Source of the DNA: CAVUAA01 sp963739345
GTDB lineage: Bacteria; Chlamydiota; Chlamydiia; Chlamydiales; JAFEGQ01
NCBI GenBank assembly: GCA_963739345.1
Contig: CAVUAA010000001.1
Coordinates: 682,001-746,000, forward strand
Direction: 5' to 3'
Length of the DNA: 64,000 bases
Below are positions 17,640 through 26,274 of this stretch, in pieces. The notes beneath the pieces are model-generated. The model saw nothing but the letters and a program-made list of their open reading frames with translations. It had not been told where the DNA came from and ran no database searches. Position 1 is the stretch's first letter. Each line of letters opens with the position of its first letter. Made by a program: the position numbers and the translations under genes.

Positions 17640-20600
17640 ATGAGCGATGAGCACAAGCGAGTCATTGGCATCGACAACGACCAGGGACTTGGACCTCCGG
17701 TTGGGATTAAGCATGGCCACTACTACCTTAATCTCCGAAGCATCCTCCTCTTGCTCCCCTCCTGGAATGAAAAGCCTCTCGAGAGCGGAGTGCTCCGAAC
17801 GCTCAAAAGGATGAAGCCAGCCCATCTTATCCTCGAGTGGTTACGTGAGCTTCGTGACCAGAACAAAAAGTACGAGACACTCCGGGCTTCCGGCTGGCTC
17901 ACAGAGCAAGATTGTGAGGATCTTGCTCTGCCCATCACCCTGCCCCTCTCGTCCATCACCGAAACCTATCGCCTGCTAGTCAAGCTCAAGCAGATTGCTC
18001 GTCAAGAACCTGCGACCCGCTGGGAGATATTCGAGACGCTCTACCCTCCCATTGCCACCCTCTACGAGAAGTTGCTTGAACAGACCGAGAGCGATCCGCT
18101 TGAGACGCAAAATCTTCTTTTCCCCCAAGGTTCACTCTGCTGGCTAGAAGAGCTTATCGATGACAATGACCCCCTCTTCGAGCAGATCATCGCTCTCGCT
18201 CCTACAGACGATGATCCCCCCCAAACACCGCTAGGTCTTGCTCAACAATGGCTCGCCACCTGCCCCCTTGATCACTTTCCACGAAAGACACAAAAGGACC
18301 TTCTTACCAAGGCGCTTGCTACCTTCCCCGAGTGGCAAAATCTAACTCTACTCAAAACCACCCTTAAGAGCCCCGACCTAGCTGAGGTAGCGGAAATGGG
18401 CGGACAACTCCAGTTAATTACCCTTATTCAACCCGCTCGGATAACCAAAAATGGGATACTGGGAATGCTCGCGTCCTGCGATGTTGTCCTCGTTGACACC
18501 GATCTAGACAGCGAAGCAATTAAGACAATCAATGCGCACGCCGAAACCATTGGACGAGAATTCGACCTCCAAAACTCTGACAAAGAACTCTCCTCTCAAG
18601 ATGAGGTATCTAACGCTCTTCCCCCTAAGGGGAAAGAAGAAGAAGAAGAAGAAGACATCCACCCCCTTCTCCTTGCAGCTAACCAGGGAAGTGCTGATGC
18701 AAAAGAGGCGCTTGTTGGAACATCGGCACCACCTGCCCGAGACCTTAAGCTAGAGTCGAGCGACGACCTCAACCAACTCCACCTTGCCGTAAGAGCCACA
18801 GTCGGCGAGGCTTTTGCAGAGGATACGAACCTAATACAGCAATTAGCCAACAACCTTCCGGGAACTCTTAACGAGCTAGACTTATCTCATACAGATATCA
18901 CCGATGCCAACTTGACCCTGCTGATCGAAGCGATGCCGAACGATCCGATCTACTTCAGTCTAAAAGGGTGCACAGAGATAACCAGCAAGTCACTAGATCT
19001 TCTGATCACCACCTATCGCCTCTCTGCAGAGAAAGAAAATGCTCACGGCCAGTTCTGTTTAGGAAACACCTATGCCTTTGCCCAGGGAATAGAGCAGGAT
19101 CTCCCGAAATGCGTTCGTCTCTATAGGCTGGCCGCCGATCAGGAGCTAGCTATTGCCCAGTATAACCTGGCGAACTGCTACGAATATGGCCATGGTGTGC
19201 AAAAGAATCATGAGGAAACCGTCCGCTTGCACAAACTCGCCGCTGAGCAGGGAAATGCCGACGCACAATACGAACTCGGCCGCCGCCACTGGGATGGCAG
19301 TGACGTGGAAAAGAACCAGGAGAAAGCCGTCCAGTTCTACAGACTGGCAGCTGCCCAAGGACTGGCAGCCGCCCAATCCGCCCTGGGCTCCTGCTACGAA
19401 AAGGGCGATGGAGTTAAGCAAGATTCCATCAAAGCCGCCCGACTCTATAAGTTCGCTGCTGACCAGGGGTCGGCTGTTGCCCAATATAACCTGGCCATTC
19501 TCTACGAGGATGGGGAAGGCGTAAAAAAGAGTTTCGAGAAAGCTGTTGAACTCTACAAGCTCGCCGCTGACCAGGGGCTAGCTGTCGCCCAACATAACCT
19601 GGCCATCTGCTACGAGTCTGGCCAGGGCGTGAACAAGGATCTTATGAAGGCCATTCGCTTCTACAAGCTCGCTGCCTACCAGGGGTTTGACGAAGCCCAG
19701 AAGACTCTGTCCGAGTTGAAGCCAGATCGAACGCTTATCCTTAAATCAAGCGCCGATCTCGAACAACTCAACTCTGTCTTCCACGTCAAGGTGACCAAAG
19801 CCTTTGCAAAAGATAAGAAACTCCTTCAGCAGCTGGCCAATAAGCTCTCTAGTTGCGACCTTGAGCTATTGAATCTAACGCAATCGGAGATCACGGATGA
19901 AGGCTTAAGCATATTGGTGGAGGGAATACGTAACGATCCGATCTACTTCAAACTAAATGCAGTGCAAGGCCTAACCAAAAAAGTGCTAAGCCGCCTAGTG
20001 CACGCCTATGAAACATTCGCCAAAAATGACAATCCGCGTGGACAGGTCTGCCTTGGACTTCTCCACTTCTATGGTATAGGCGTACCGGAAAATGAAAAGA
20101 AAGCGGTCAATTTTTATCAGCGCGCCGCCGACCAAGGGGATGCCTGGGGTCAAACGCAGCTGGGCACTTGGTATCGAGATGGCACAGCTGTGGTGCAAGA
20201 TTTGGGGTTAGCCAAAATGTTTTTCAAGCTCGCAGCTAAACAGGGCTCTGCTGATGCACAAGACTTCCTCGCCACTGCCTACCATGACATAGAGGCGAAA
20301 TGGGACAAAAGCGTACGCCTTCACAAGCTCGCAGCTGACCAAGGGTTGTCCAAAGGCCAGTATCACCTAGGCACTCGCTACTATTTTGGCAAAGGTGTAG
20401 ATACGGATCCTGTCGAAGCCCTCCGGCTCTATAGACTCGCAGCTGACCAAGAAGACGCATTCGCCCAATGTGAATTAGGCATATGGTACCACAATGGCGA
20501 CGTCGTAAAAAAGAATTATAGAAAATCCGTCAGCTTCTATCAGCTCGCAGCTGAACAGGGGGATGCGCGGGCACAATACTGCCTAGGGCGTTGCTATGAG

Positions 20601-20768
20601 GATGGACATGGAGTTGTTAAGAATCGTAAGAAGGCGATACACTTCTTTTCCCTCGCAGCAAAGCAGGGAAACTCAGACGCCTGCGATCGCCTTGCTTGTT
20701 TGTGGAATGAAAATCGCAACAATCTTTTATTTTTCCTCAAATACGGAGAACTCTCGGACGTAGTGTAA
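17640..20768 (+). CDS. Sel1-repeat protein, intact 3' portion of the frameshifted paralog
   Basis: 1042 residues are open from the ATG at 17640, but homology to the divergent partner shows this is the downstream part of the gene beginning at 16654. Residues 1-180 match the partner (YLNLRSILLLL; ITETYRLLVKLKQI). An acidic run of glutamates (about 330-338) precedes two copies of a composite unit. Each unit has a roughly 105-residue LRR-like segment (ELDLSHTDITDANLTLLIE; LNLTQSEITDEGLSILVE) followed by a block of Sel1 repeats, for example AADQGSAVAQYNLAILYEDG. Sel1 arrays form superhelical solenoids for protein binding. No signal peptide or membrane segment. If translation starts at 17640 a shortened protein could still be made. 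Confidence 0.85.
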   Translation: MSDEHKRVIGIDNDQGLGPPVGIKHGHYYLNLRSILLLLPSWNEKPLESGVLRTLKRMKPAHLILEWLRELRDQNKKYETLRASGWLTEQDCEDLALPITLPLSSITETYRLLVKLKQIARQEPATRWEIFETLYPPIATLYEKLLEQTESDPLETQNLLFPQGSLCWLEELIDDNDPLFEQIIALAPTDDDPPQTPLGLAQQWLATCPLDHFPRKTQKDLLTKALATFPEWQNLTLLKTTLKSPDLAEVAEMGGQLQLITLIQPARITKNGILGMLASCDVVLVDTDLDSEAIKTINAHAETIGREFDLQNSDKELSSQDEVSNALPPKGKEEEEEEDIHPLLLAANQGSADAKEALVGTSAPPARDLKLESSDDLNQLHLAVRATVGEAFAEDTNLIQQLANNLPGTLNELDLSHTDITDANLTLLIEAMPNDPIYFSLKGCTEITSKSLDLLITTYRLSAEKENAHGQFCLGNTYAFAQGIEQDLPKCVRLYRLAADQELAIAQYNLANCYEYGHGVQKNHEETVRLHKLAAEQGNADAQYELGRRHWDGSDVEKNQEKAVQFYRLAAAQGLAAAQSALGSCYEKGDGVKQDSIKAARLYKFAADQGSAVAQYNLAILYEDGEGVKKSFEKAVELYKLAADQGLAVAQHNLAICYESGQGVNKDLMKAIRFYKLAAYQGFDEAQKTLSELKPDRTLILKSSADLEQLNSVFHVKVTKAFAKDKKLLQQLANKLSSCDLELLNLTQSEITDEGLSILVEGIRNDPIYFKLNAVQGLTKKVLSRLVHAYETFAKNDNPRGQVCLGLLHFYGIGVPENEKKAVNFYQRAADQGDAWGQTQLGTWYRDGTAVVQDLGLAKMFFKLAAKQGSADAQDFLATAYHDIEAKWDKSVRLHKLAADQGLSKGQYHLGTRYYFGKGVDTDPVEALRLYRLAADQEDAFAQCELGIWYHNGDVVKKNYRKSVSFYQLAAEQGDARAQYCLGRCYEDGHGVVKNRKKAIHFFSLAAKQGNSDACDRLACLWNENRNNLLFFLKYGELSDVV

Positions 20769-20789
20769 ACCACACTCAACTCCCTATTG

Positions 20790-21380
20790 CTAACCGGCTA
20801 GGTAGGCCTCTTCCTCGGGAGTCGAGGCCCGAGCGAGAATAGCGTTGCGGTGAGGGAAGCGGCCAAAGCGGACGATTTGGGAGCGGTGGCCTTGGGCGTA
20901 TCTCAAATGGCCCGCCAAAGAGGGTTCTTCGGCTGCAAGTTTAGCAAAGAGTGCGACCGATTGGTCTTGGAAGGCAAGGCTCTCGGCGTGCTGGAAGGGC
21001 ATGTAGATAAAAGCGCGCTCGTTTGGTGTGAGGCGGAGATCAATCCCCTTGATCACCATATCCGCGGCGATGGCCCGCGCGCGCGCATCGTTCGCAAACG
21101 CTCGGGGCGTGCCCCGGTAGATGTTGCGGGAGAACTGGTCGAGAAGAATGACGAGTGCCAGCTGCCCCCGCCCAGCGCTGTTCCAAGAGCGGAGCTCTCC
21201 TTTGCTAGCCGCTTCCACTAGGTGACCGAAGCGCTGTTCAATTTCGGCATCGATAGCGGGGCCCCCGTTCCACTGCTTTTGAGGCTCGATTTCGACAAAC
21301 CAGTAGTCGAGCACTGGATCCCACGGGGCTCCGCTTAGCGTCACAAAGAGGGAGAGGAGGAGGGTGAGAAGCTTCTTCAT
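20790..21380 (-). CDS. DUF924 family protein with N-terminal hydrophobic segment
   Basis: 196 residues. The family-typical motifs VLDYWF, LALVILLDQFSRNIYRGTPRAFANDA (landmark, abbreviated in practice to DQFSRNIYRG) and FIYMPFQHAESLAFQ mark it as DUF924 (COG3803), a tetratricopeptide-like helical family of unknown function. The start at 21380 was chosen because its ATG overlaps the stop of the upstream gene (ATGA); a TTG or ATG further up would lie inside that gene. The N-terminus KKLLTLLLSLFVTLSGA looks like a signal peptide, unusual for a family generally regarded as cytoplasmic. Translation is probably coupled to the dehydratase-like gene upstream. Confidence 0.85.
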   Translation of the reverse strand: MKKLLTLLLSLFVTLSGAPWDPVLDYWFVEIEPQKQWNGGPAIDAEIEQRFGHLVEAASKGELRSWNSAGRGQLALVILLDQFSRNIYRGTPRAFANDARARAIAADMVIKGIDLRLTPNERAFIYMPFQHAESLAFQDQSVALFAKLAAEEPSLAGHLRYAQGHRSQIVRFGRFPHRNAILARASTPEEEAYLAG

Positions 21381-22300
21381 GAGACAGCCTTTTTCCATTG
21401 GTTGAGAAGTTCGAGAGTGACGCCGTTGCCGCCGCAGACGATCACAGCGATTGAGCGGAACTCCTGCAACGATGCTCGCTTCAAGTATAGGGGAGCAAGG
21501 GCTGCGCCGCAGGCGGGTTCGACGAGGAGGCGGTGGTCATCGGCGAAAGCGAGGCAGGCGTCAACCGCTTCGCGGTCAGAGACTAACTCAGAGATCACGC
21601 GGTGACGCTTGGTCCAGGCGAGCGCTTCTGCTGTGACATGCCGGGCGGCGAGCGATTTGGCGAGAGTGTTGATTTTCTCCAGCTCAATGATCCTATCTGC
21701 GGCGATCGTCTCAGCGAGGGTGGGAGCCCCTTCAGTCTCGGAGGCGATGACGGGAACGTTGGCCATGTTGTGCCGGTGAAGCGCCTGTAGAACTCCGCAC
21801 ATCAGACCGCCACCACCTACCGAGAGGAGGATGGCGTCGGGACGACAGCCGGCGGCGACGATCTCGTCGATGACGGTGCTGTTTCCCTCCCAGATGAGCG
21901 GATGGTCGTAGGGTGATGTGTAGACGCATCCCCCTTTGTCGGCCATCTGACGGGTGAGCGAGTCGGCATCGGCAAAGGTCTCACCATAGACGGTCACCTC
22001 GGCTCCCTCAGCTTTCAGCCGCCCAATCACGATGTCGGGCGTCCCCTCGGGGACGACGATCATCGACGGGACACCGCAGAGGCGAGCCGATCTGGCGACG
22101 GCGAGCCCTGCATTGCCGCCAGAGGAACAGACGAAGCAGTGAGCGCCGCCTGCCACCTGCTGCTCGACAAAGTGGCCAAGGCCTCTGTTCTTGAATGAGC
22201 CGCTCGGCTGCAGTGAATCGAGCTTGAGCCACACTTGATCGAGCTCCGCTCTATCGGCCAAAACAGGCGACTCAATCAACGGCGTCTCAATGTGCAACAA
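21377..22300 (-). CDS. PLP-dependent serine/threonine dehydratase-like enzyme
   Basis: 307 residues with the fold-type II PLP signature: the lysine in PSGSFKNRG, the phosphate-binding loop SSGGNAGLA and the glycine-rich SVGGGGL. A C-terminal IVCGGNGV completes the cofactor site. Overall it is closest to L-serine dehydratase/threonine dehydratase of the short, ACT-less type, which deaminates serine or threonine to the 2-oxo acid and ammonia. It lies between phzF-like and DUF924 genes in a minus-strand run, with a two-base gap to the former and a four-base overlap with the latter. Exact substrate is not determined. Confidence 0.88.
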   Translation of the reverse strand: MLHIETPLIESPVLADRAELDQVWLKLDSLQPSGSFKNRGLGHFVEQQVAGGAHCFVCSSGGNAGLAVARSARLCGVPSMIVVPEGTPDIVIGRLKAEGAEVTVYGETFADADSLTRQMADKGGCVYTSPYDHPLIWEGNSTVIDEIVAAGCRPDAILLSVGGGGLMCGVLQALHRHNMANVPVIASETEGAPTLAETIAADRIIELEKINTLAKSLAARHVTAEALAWTKRHRVISELVSDREAVDACLAFADDHRLLVEPACGAALAPLYLKRASLQEFRSIAVIVCGGNGVTLELLNQWKKAVS

Positions 22301-22302
22301 AA

Positions 22303-23202
22303 CTAGACCATTTGAATTTCGGTGGCGAAGACGTGCACCGCTTCGGCATGCATCTGAACGTCGAGCGGATCGCGGGAAACGATGTGGTTCTCAACGTGAC
22401 CCGGCCTGCCGAGGAAATGTCCCTGCTCGGTGCGGATCACTTGCTGGTCAGCGGGAATCAGCTGATTGTGCCGCAGATAGGCAACAAAGCCCCCCTGCAT
22501 GGAGCCGGTGAACGGATCTTCGAGCACACCCACCTGTGGCGCAAAGCAGCGGGCGTGGGCGTGGCTTGCTGCATCAAAGGCATTGGGAGTGACCACTGCA
22601 TAGAGAACGGTTCCGTCCTGCTTTGCAAACTCCCTCGCCCGATCGAAATCAATCGTGAGCCGGCCCAGCGCATCAAGCGATTTGGCAGTAAGGTAGAGGA
22701 AGTTGTTGGTCTTCTCACGCATTGCTGGCACAGCGGTATCAATGAGTTCAGGATTGATTCCCAACGCTCGGGCTAGCTCATCAGCCGACTGATCCGCTTC
22801 AACCAGATCGATCTTGGGCGCATGAAACTTGAAGATATTCCCCTCTGGCTGGGTGAGGTCAATCTCCATGTCGAGCAGCCCCGCATTGGTCTCTACCCTG
22901 AACTTGTATTGCTCAGCATTTTCGACCCCGTACTCCTTCTCCCGCTCAATCGCATAGAGGGCGCCAACCGTGGCGTGACCGCAAAACTTCACCTCGATTC
23001 CGTCGCGGGTGAAATAGCGGAGACGAAAGTCCCCCTTCTCACTCGGCAAGACGAAGCTAGTCTCAGAGAGATTCATCTCCTTGGCGATGCTCACCATCTC
23101 CTCATCGGAGAGTTCCTCAGCATCAAACACCGTCACTGTGGGATTGCCGCCAAACATTTTGGACGTGAAGGAATCGATGTGATGGACACGAAAAGCTCTC
23201 AT
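22303..23202 (-). CDS. PhzF-family isomerase/epimerase
   Basis: 299 residues with PhzF features: N-terminal HHIDSFTSKMFGGNPTVTV, the catalytic-glutamate region MNLSETSFVL, KFCGHATVGALYAI, and a second-half GVLEDPFTGSMQGG. PhzF-fold proteins are pseudo-symmetric two-domain enzymes that isomerise or epimerise small metabolites in the cytoplasm; only a few have known substrates. There is no phenazine pathway here, so it should not be read as a phenazine gene. Two bases separate it from the downstream dehydratase gene, indicating co-transcription. Confidence 0.9.
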   Translation of the reverse strand: MRAFRVHHIDSFTSKMFGGNPTVTVFDAEELSDEEMVSIAKEMNLSETSFVLPSEKGDFRLRYFTRDGIEVKFCGHATVGALYAIEREKEYGVENAEQYKFRVETNAGLLDMEIDLTQPEGNIFKFHAPKIDLVEADQSADELARALGINPELIDTAVPAMREKTNNFLYLTAKSLDALGRLTIDFDRAREFAKQDGTVLYAVVTPNAFDAASHAHARCFAPQVGVLEDPFTGSMQGGFVAYLRHNQLIPADQQVIRTEQGHFLGRPGHVENHIVSRDPLDVQMHAEAVHVFATEIQMV

Positions 23203-23225
23203 ATCCTCAGGGTATCAGGGCCGCC

Positions 23226-24035
23226 TCAAAATCTCAATCTCAAGCTGCCATATCCACCGTGAAAGCCCAAATCGTCTTGGACAAAGCTCCCGTCCGGCTG
23301 GAATCGGCGAAGTGCCGCCCAGTAGTACAACATCTCATAGCCCACCTCGGCCATGAGACAATACCCCTGCGACGGGACCACCCAGCGGAGCCCGACACGC
23401 GCCTCTAGCTCTGGGAAACAGGTCATCTCTGACGGGATCCGCCGCCCACTCTGCCGGGTCACCTGCTCACCCACCCCCAACAATCCACCCGCCTCCGCAC
23501 ACAAATAGACGCACTTAGCTAGCGGATGCATTCCCCCAGCTCCAATCATCCCTCCGCCCCCTTTCAGCACACTCTCTTGCTCCGAAGCACCACTCTTGCG
23601 AGTCTCGCGAATGTCCAAATAACGAGCAGTCAAAAAGGCATAGAACTTGTCACACCCCTCCGGGCAGAGGGCTATCCCCATCCTTGCATCGGCCGTCTCA
23701 TACCTAAACTTTCTCCTCGCGACCACCTCCCCAAACTGGGCCGAGTAGGTCGCATCGAAGAGGGTATATTCTCCTGCCAGCACGCTCGAGCCATCGCCCA
23801 TCACATAGGCCAGTCCCGCCCGGTAGCCCACCTCATTTTCCGTCCCCAACAGCTGCACCTGCTCGCCGCTCACCCCCACCACAAAACTGCCGGCGCACGG
23901 ATTCCAATAGAGCGCACTCCCCCACGCCTCGCAGAAATCTGCTTGCCTCCCCTTTGCAAAAAGGGACGCTGAACAGAGAAAAACAAACAGAATCATTCGA
24001 TAAAACATGGGTTTAAGCCTAGCCCATCCCTTCAT
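23226..24035 (-). CDS. Outer-membrane beta-barrel protein (MOMP/Lpg1974-like)
   Basis: A signal peptide (MILFVFLCSASLFAK) is followed by alternating amphipathic strands and the protein ends in a C-terminal phenylalanine (GGYGSLRLRF), as usual for BAM-dependent barrels. Cysteines recur (DFCEAWGSALYWNPCAG, ALCPEGCDKFY), as in chlamydial major outer-membrane proteins whose disulfides stiffen the envelope. The overall size and the opening resemble Legionella-type pore-forming outer-membrane proteins used as MOMP substitutes in environmental chlamydiae. The start at 24035 has GGAGG only three bases upstream; an in-frame ATG nearer the signal peptide (about 24005) is also plausible. Family call is moderate. 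Confidence 0.7.
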   Translation of the reverse strand: MKGWARLKPMFYRMILFVFLCSASLFAKGRQADFCEAWGSALYWNPCAGSFVVGVSGEQVQLLGTENEVGYRAGLAYVMGDGSSVLAGEYTLFDATYSAQFGEVVARRKFRYETADARMGIALCPEGCDKFYAFLTARYLDIRETRKSGASEQESVLKGGGGMIGAGGMHPLAKCVYLCAEAGGLLGVGEQVTRQSGRRIPSEMTCFPELEARVGLRWVVPSQGYCLMAEVGYEMLYYWAALRRFQPDGSFVQDDLGFHGGYGSLRLRF

Positions 24036-24052
24036 AAACCTCCAGCCACAAT

Positions 24053-24095
24053 CCTAACGTCCTGTTTGGTGCCTGGCACCAAACAGGACGTTAGG
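24053..24095. terminator. Perfect 21-bp palindrome with one-base centre
   Basis: Left arm CCTAACGTCCTGTTTGGTGC continues to 24073, centre T at 24074, right arm to 24095 is the exact inverse. It follows the stop of the reductase part of the hydroxylase gene and precedes the outer-membrane protein gene. It has the right position for a terminator but no T-run, and its core GGTGCCTGGCACC resembles cores of other palindromes in the window. Confidence 0.75.
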
Positions 24096-24100
24096 GTACA

Positions 24101-24859
24101 CTAATAGCGTATGGAGCAACGGGAGGAGAGGGGCTTGGCCCGACAGGTGAGGACGAAGCCGGCATCGGCCTCCTCTTTTGATAAGGCTCCGTGCTTGTCC
24201 ATCACAATCTGACCACGCTTAAGCTTGGCTTGGCAAGTAGCACAAATCCCCTCCTGACAAGAGAACGGAGCAGGGAGGCCAGCAAGAAGCGCCGCATCCA
24301 GAATGGTCTGCCCCTCACTGTAAGGGACAGTTCGCACCTGGTCGTCCAGCTCAACCGTGATAAAGGTGGGCACTCCGCCGCTCCCCTCACCCACAACAAG
24401 CGGCTCCGGGCTTACAAGGGGCTCCTCTTGAGGGCCAAAAGCAGAAAGGAATCGCTCCTCGTGAATCTGTCTCTCTGGGGAAAGGGCCTCACGAACGAGA
24501 GCGCTTAAGCCCGCAGGGCCGCACAGGTAGACTTCACCCTCGCCAAGAAATGCTCTCAAATCCGAAACAGTTGGCCGCCCCTTCTCCGACGTAATCCAGT
24601 AAGTCACCTCAAATGGCGCGAGCGCCTTCTCAAAGATCACCTCTCCCCGCTCACTGTTGACGTAGAAGAGAGAAATTTGGCTCTTGGGCGACTCCCGTTG
24701 GATGGTGCGCATGAGGGAGAGACAGGGCGTGATTCCACTTCCGCCGGCGACGAAAAAATAGTGATGGGGAGCAGCGTCCGGCATGGTGAATAGGCCCGCT
24801 GGTGGGAGGACAGCGAGCCGATCCCCCACGCGTACCACATCGTGAAGGTGCTCCGACAC
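24101..24859 (-). CDS. Reductase/ferredoxin part of a frameshifted FAD hydroxylase fusion
   Basis: 252 residues: the end of an FNR-type FAD-binding domain (GDRLAVLPPAGLFTMP), an NAD(P)-binding domain (FFVAGGSGITPCLSLMR; VYLCGPAGL), and a C-terminal plant-type 2Fe-2S ferredoxin domain with CQEGICATC and a distal cysteine in VLTCRAK. It lacks the N-terminal half of the FNR domain, which is found in the overlapping, upstream frame as RCYSLSS. The two frames join if one base is restored in the C-run at 24863-24868, giving IEGGRVSEHLH. It is therefore best seen as the 3' end of one gene starting at 26274, not an independent gene. Role: electron transfer from NAD(P)H to the fused hydroxylase. Confidence 0.8.
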   Translation of the reverse strand: MSEHLHDVVRVGDRLAVLPPAGLFTMPDAAPHHYFFVAGGSGITPCLSLMRTIQRESPKSQISLFYVNSERGEVIFEKALAPFEVTYWITSEKGRPTVSDLRAFLGEGEVYLCGPAGLSALVREALSPERQIHEERFLSAFGPQEEPLVSPEPLVVGEGSGGVPTFITVELDDQVRTVPYSEGQTILDAALLAGLPAPFSCQEGICATCQAKLKRGQIVMDKHGALSKEEADAGFVLTCRAKPLSSRCSIRY

Positions 24860-26274
24860 TCTCCCCCCTCAATCTTCTTGGCCGTGATTTGCAGAAGCTC
24901 ATCTTCGACAGGACAGCTGGAGAGCGAATAGCACCGTTTCAGAAGCCTCCCCTGCCGCAACAGACGAACAGTGAGAAACTGTCCCGCCCAATAGGAGTAG
25001 CGGTGGCGAATCGACGGGGGGAGCTCAAAACGGATCGACTTGGCCAGCGGCGTCTCCTCAATCACCTCCGCAACCTTGAGAAGGTGATAGCGCCGCTCCG
25101 GCTCCCGAAAGGTGCTTGGATCGATGTGGATCGGGTTGGGACTGAGGGCGATCTCTCTTCGAAACCGATTGAATAGAGGCTTCATGAGGGGCGCAGCTAA
25201 CCGTCTGATAAACTGCGCGGCAGGATTGTGCACTTCGATGGCCAGTTTGCCTACCACCCGCTGAATGTAGAGATTCCGCTCAATATCGGCTCGTCGCTCT
25301 TTTTCAAAGGAGCCCAAGTCCCCGCCCCCGTCCCGCAAATGGCGGACGATCAACGGATGGGCGAGGGCGGCATCTTCGATCGCCAGCTTATTCCCCAAGG
25401 CTCCGACTGGTGAGGCTATGTGAGCCGCGTCACCAATCAGCAAGAGACCATCGCGAGACCACTTCTGAGCCACGCCCATCTTCACGTCGAGAAGGGCACA
25501 CTGATCCCAGCTCGTCAGATGTTTGGCGAAGGCCGGATGGATATCGCCTAGCTCCTTTTTAAAGTACTCGAGCCCCTTTGCCTTGAACGGCGCCCACCCA
25601 CCCTTGGGGAGCAGCCATCCCAGCTGCAGCTTTCCCTCTTCCTTAGGGATGGAAACCAAGAGCCCCTGCGGCGTCACCTGAAAGCCCACATCGAAGGCGA
25701 CATCGGCTGGCTGCGGCGCCTCAAACCAGACCACATCAAAACCTTGCGGCCGCTCGTTAACCTCGATCCCGGCCGCCGCACGTAACTTCGAAAAACGGCC
25801 GTCGGCAGCCACCACCAGCTCAGCTCGCATCGGCCCAAGAGAGGACTCGATCCCCACCACTCGCTCTCCTTCAAACAGAAGTCCATCCACCTCGGTTCCG
25901 CCGAGGTAGGTGAAGTTGGGATATTGCCCGGCAATCTCGATCAGCCTCCGGAGAAGGGGCGCCTGCCGGAGAACGAGAACATAGTTGTAGGGAGGAGGGA
26001 GGTCATCAAAGCGAATCTCAAACAGCTTCTTCTCCCCCTGACGAAAAGAAAAGCTGTCGAACTTCTCATGTTCGATCTCGAGAATCTCATCCAAGATTCC
26101 CATCTCATCCCATAGGCGGACCACCGACGGCTGGTAGGCCGGTCCCCGAAATTCGCGGTCGAGCACCGTCTGCCGCTCAACGAGCGTCACCCTCACCCCG
26201 CTTCGTGCGAGAAGAATCGCCAATACACACCCCGCCGGCCCTGCACCGACAATCACCACCTCTTGAGAATCCAT
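24637..26274 (-). CDS. FAD-dependent aromatic hydroxylase (PHBH-like) part of a frameshifted fusion
   Basis: Starts at the ATG at 26274, overlapping the upstream MFS stop by one base. The N-terminal dinucleotide fold VVIVGAGPAGCVLAILLARS, the DG motif VVAADGRFSKLR and the flavin-ribityl motif LLIGDAAHIASPVGALGNK define a class A flavoprotein hydroxylase (about residues 1-370). After a linker, an FNR FAD-binding domain begins (GQFLTVRLL; RCYSLSS). From about 24862 the frame is wrong and runs on to 24637 with an unrelated tail. Restoring one base would give a roughly 725-residue hydroxylase-reductase-ferredoxin fusion. Such hydroxylases modify phenols, ubiquinone precursors or antibiotics; the substrate is unknown. 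Confidence 0.82.
   Translation of the reverse strand: MDSQEVVIVGAGPAGCVLAILLARSGVRVTLVERQTVLDREFRGPAYQPSVVRLWDEMGILDEILEIEHEKFDSFSFRQGEKKLFEIRFDDLPPPYNYVLVLRQAPLLRRLIEIAGQYPNFTYLGGTEVDGLLFEGERVVGIESSLGPMRAELVVAADGRFSKLRAAAGIEVNERPQGFDVVWFEAPQPADVAFDVGFQVTPQGLLVSIPKEEGKLQLGWLLPKGGWAPFKAKGLEYFKKELGDIHPAFAKHLTSWDQCALLDVKMGVAQKWSRDGLLLIGDAAHIASPVGALGNKLAIEDAALAHPLIVRHLRDGGGDLGSFEKERRADIERNLYIQRVVGKLAIEVHNPAAQFIRRLAAPLMKPLFNRFRREIALSPNPIHIDPSTFREPERRYHLLKVAEVIEETPLAKSIRFELPPSIRHRYSYWAGQFLTVRLLRQGRLLKRCYSLSSCPVEDELLQITAKKIEGGECRSTFTMWYAWGIGSLSSHQRAYSPCRTLLPITIFSSPAEVESRPVSPSCAPSNGSRPRAKFLSSTSTVSGER
24863..24868. other. Homopolymer (six C; six G on the coding strand) at the frameshift point
   Basis: The coding strand reads ATT GAG GGG GGA GAG TGT, which leaves the ferredoxin-reductase frame. 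Seven G would give ATT GAG GGG GGN AGA GTG and restore a single reading frame. The site is a natural place for slippage or for a sequencing error. Confidence 0.7.

Noticed and set aside
22303..23202. PhzF-like gene as evidence for phenazine synthesis
   Set aside because: No other phenazine genes are near; PhzF-fold proteins are widespread outside that pathway.
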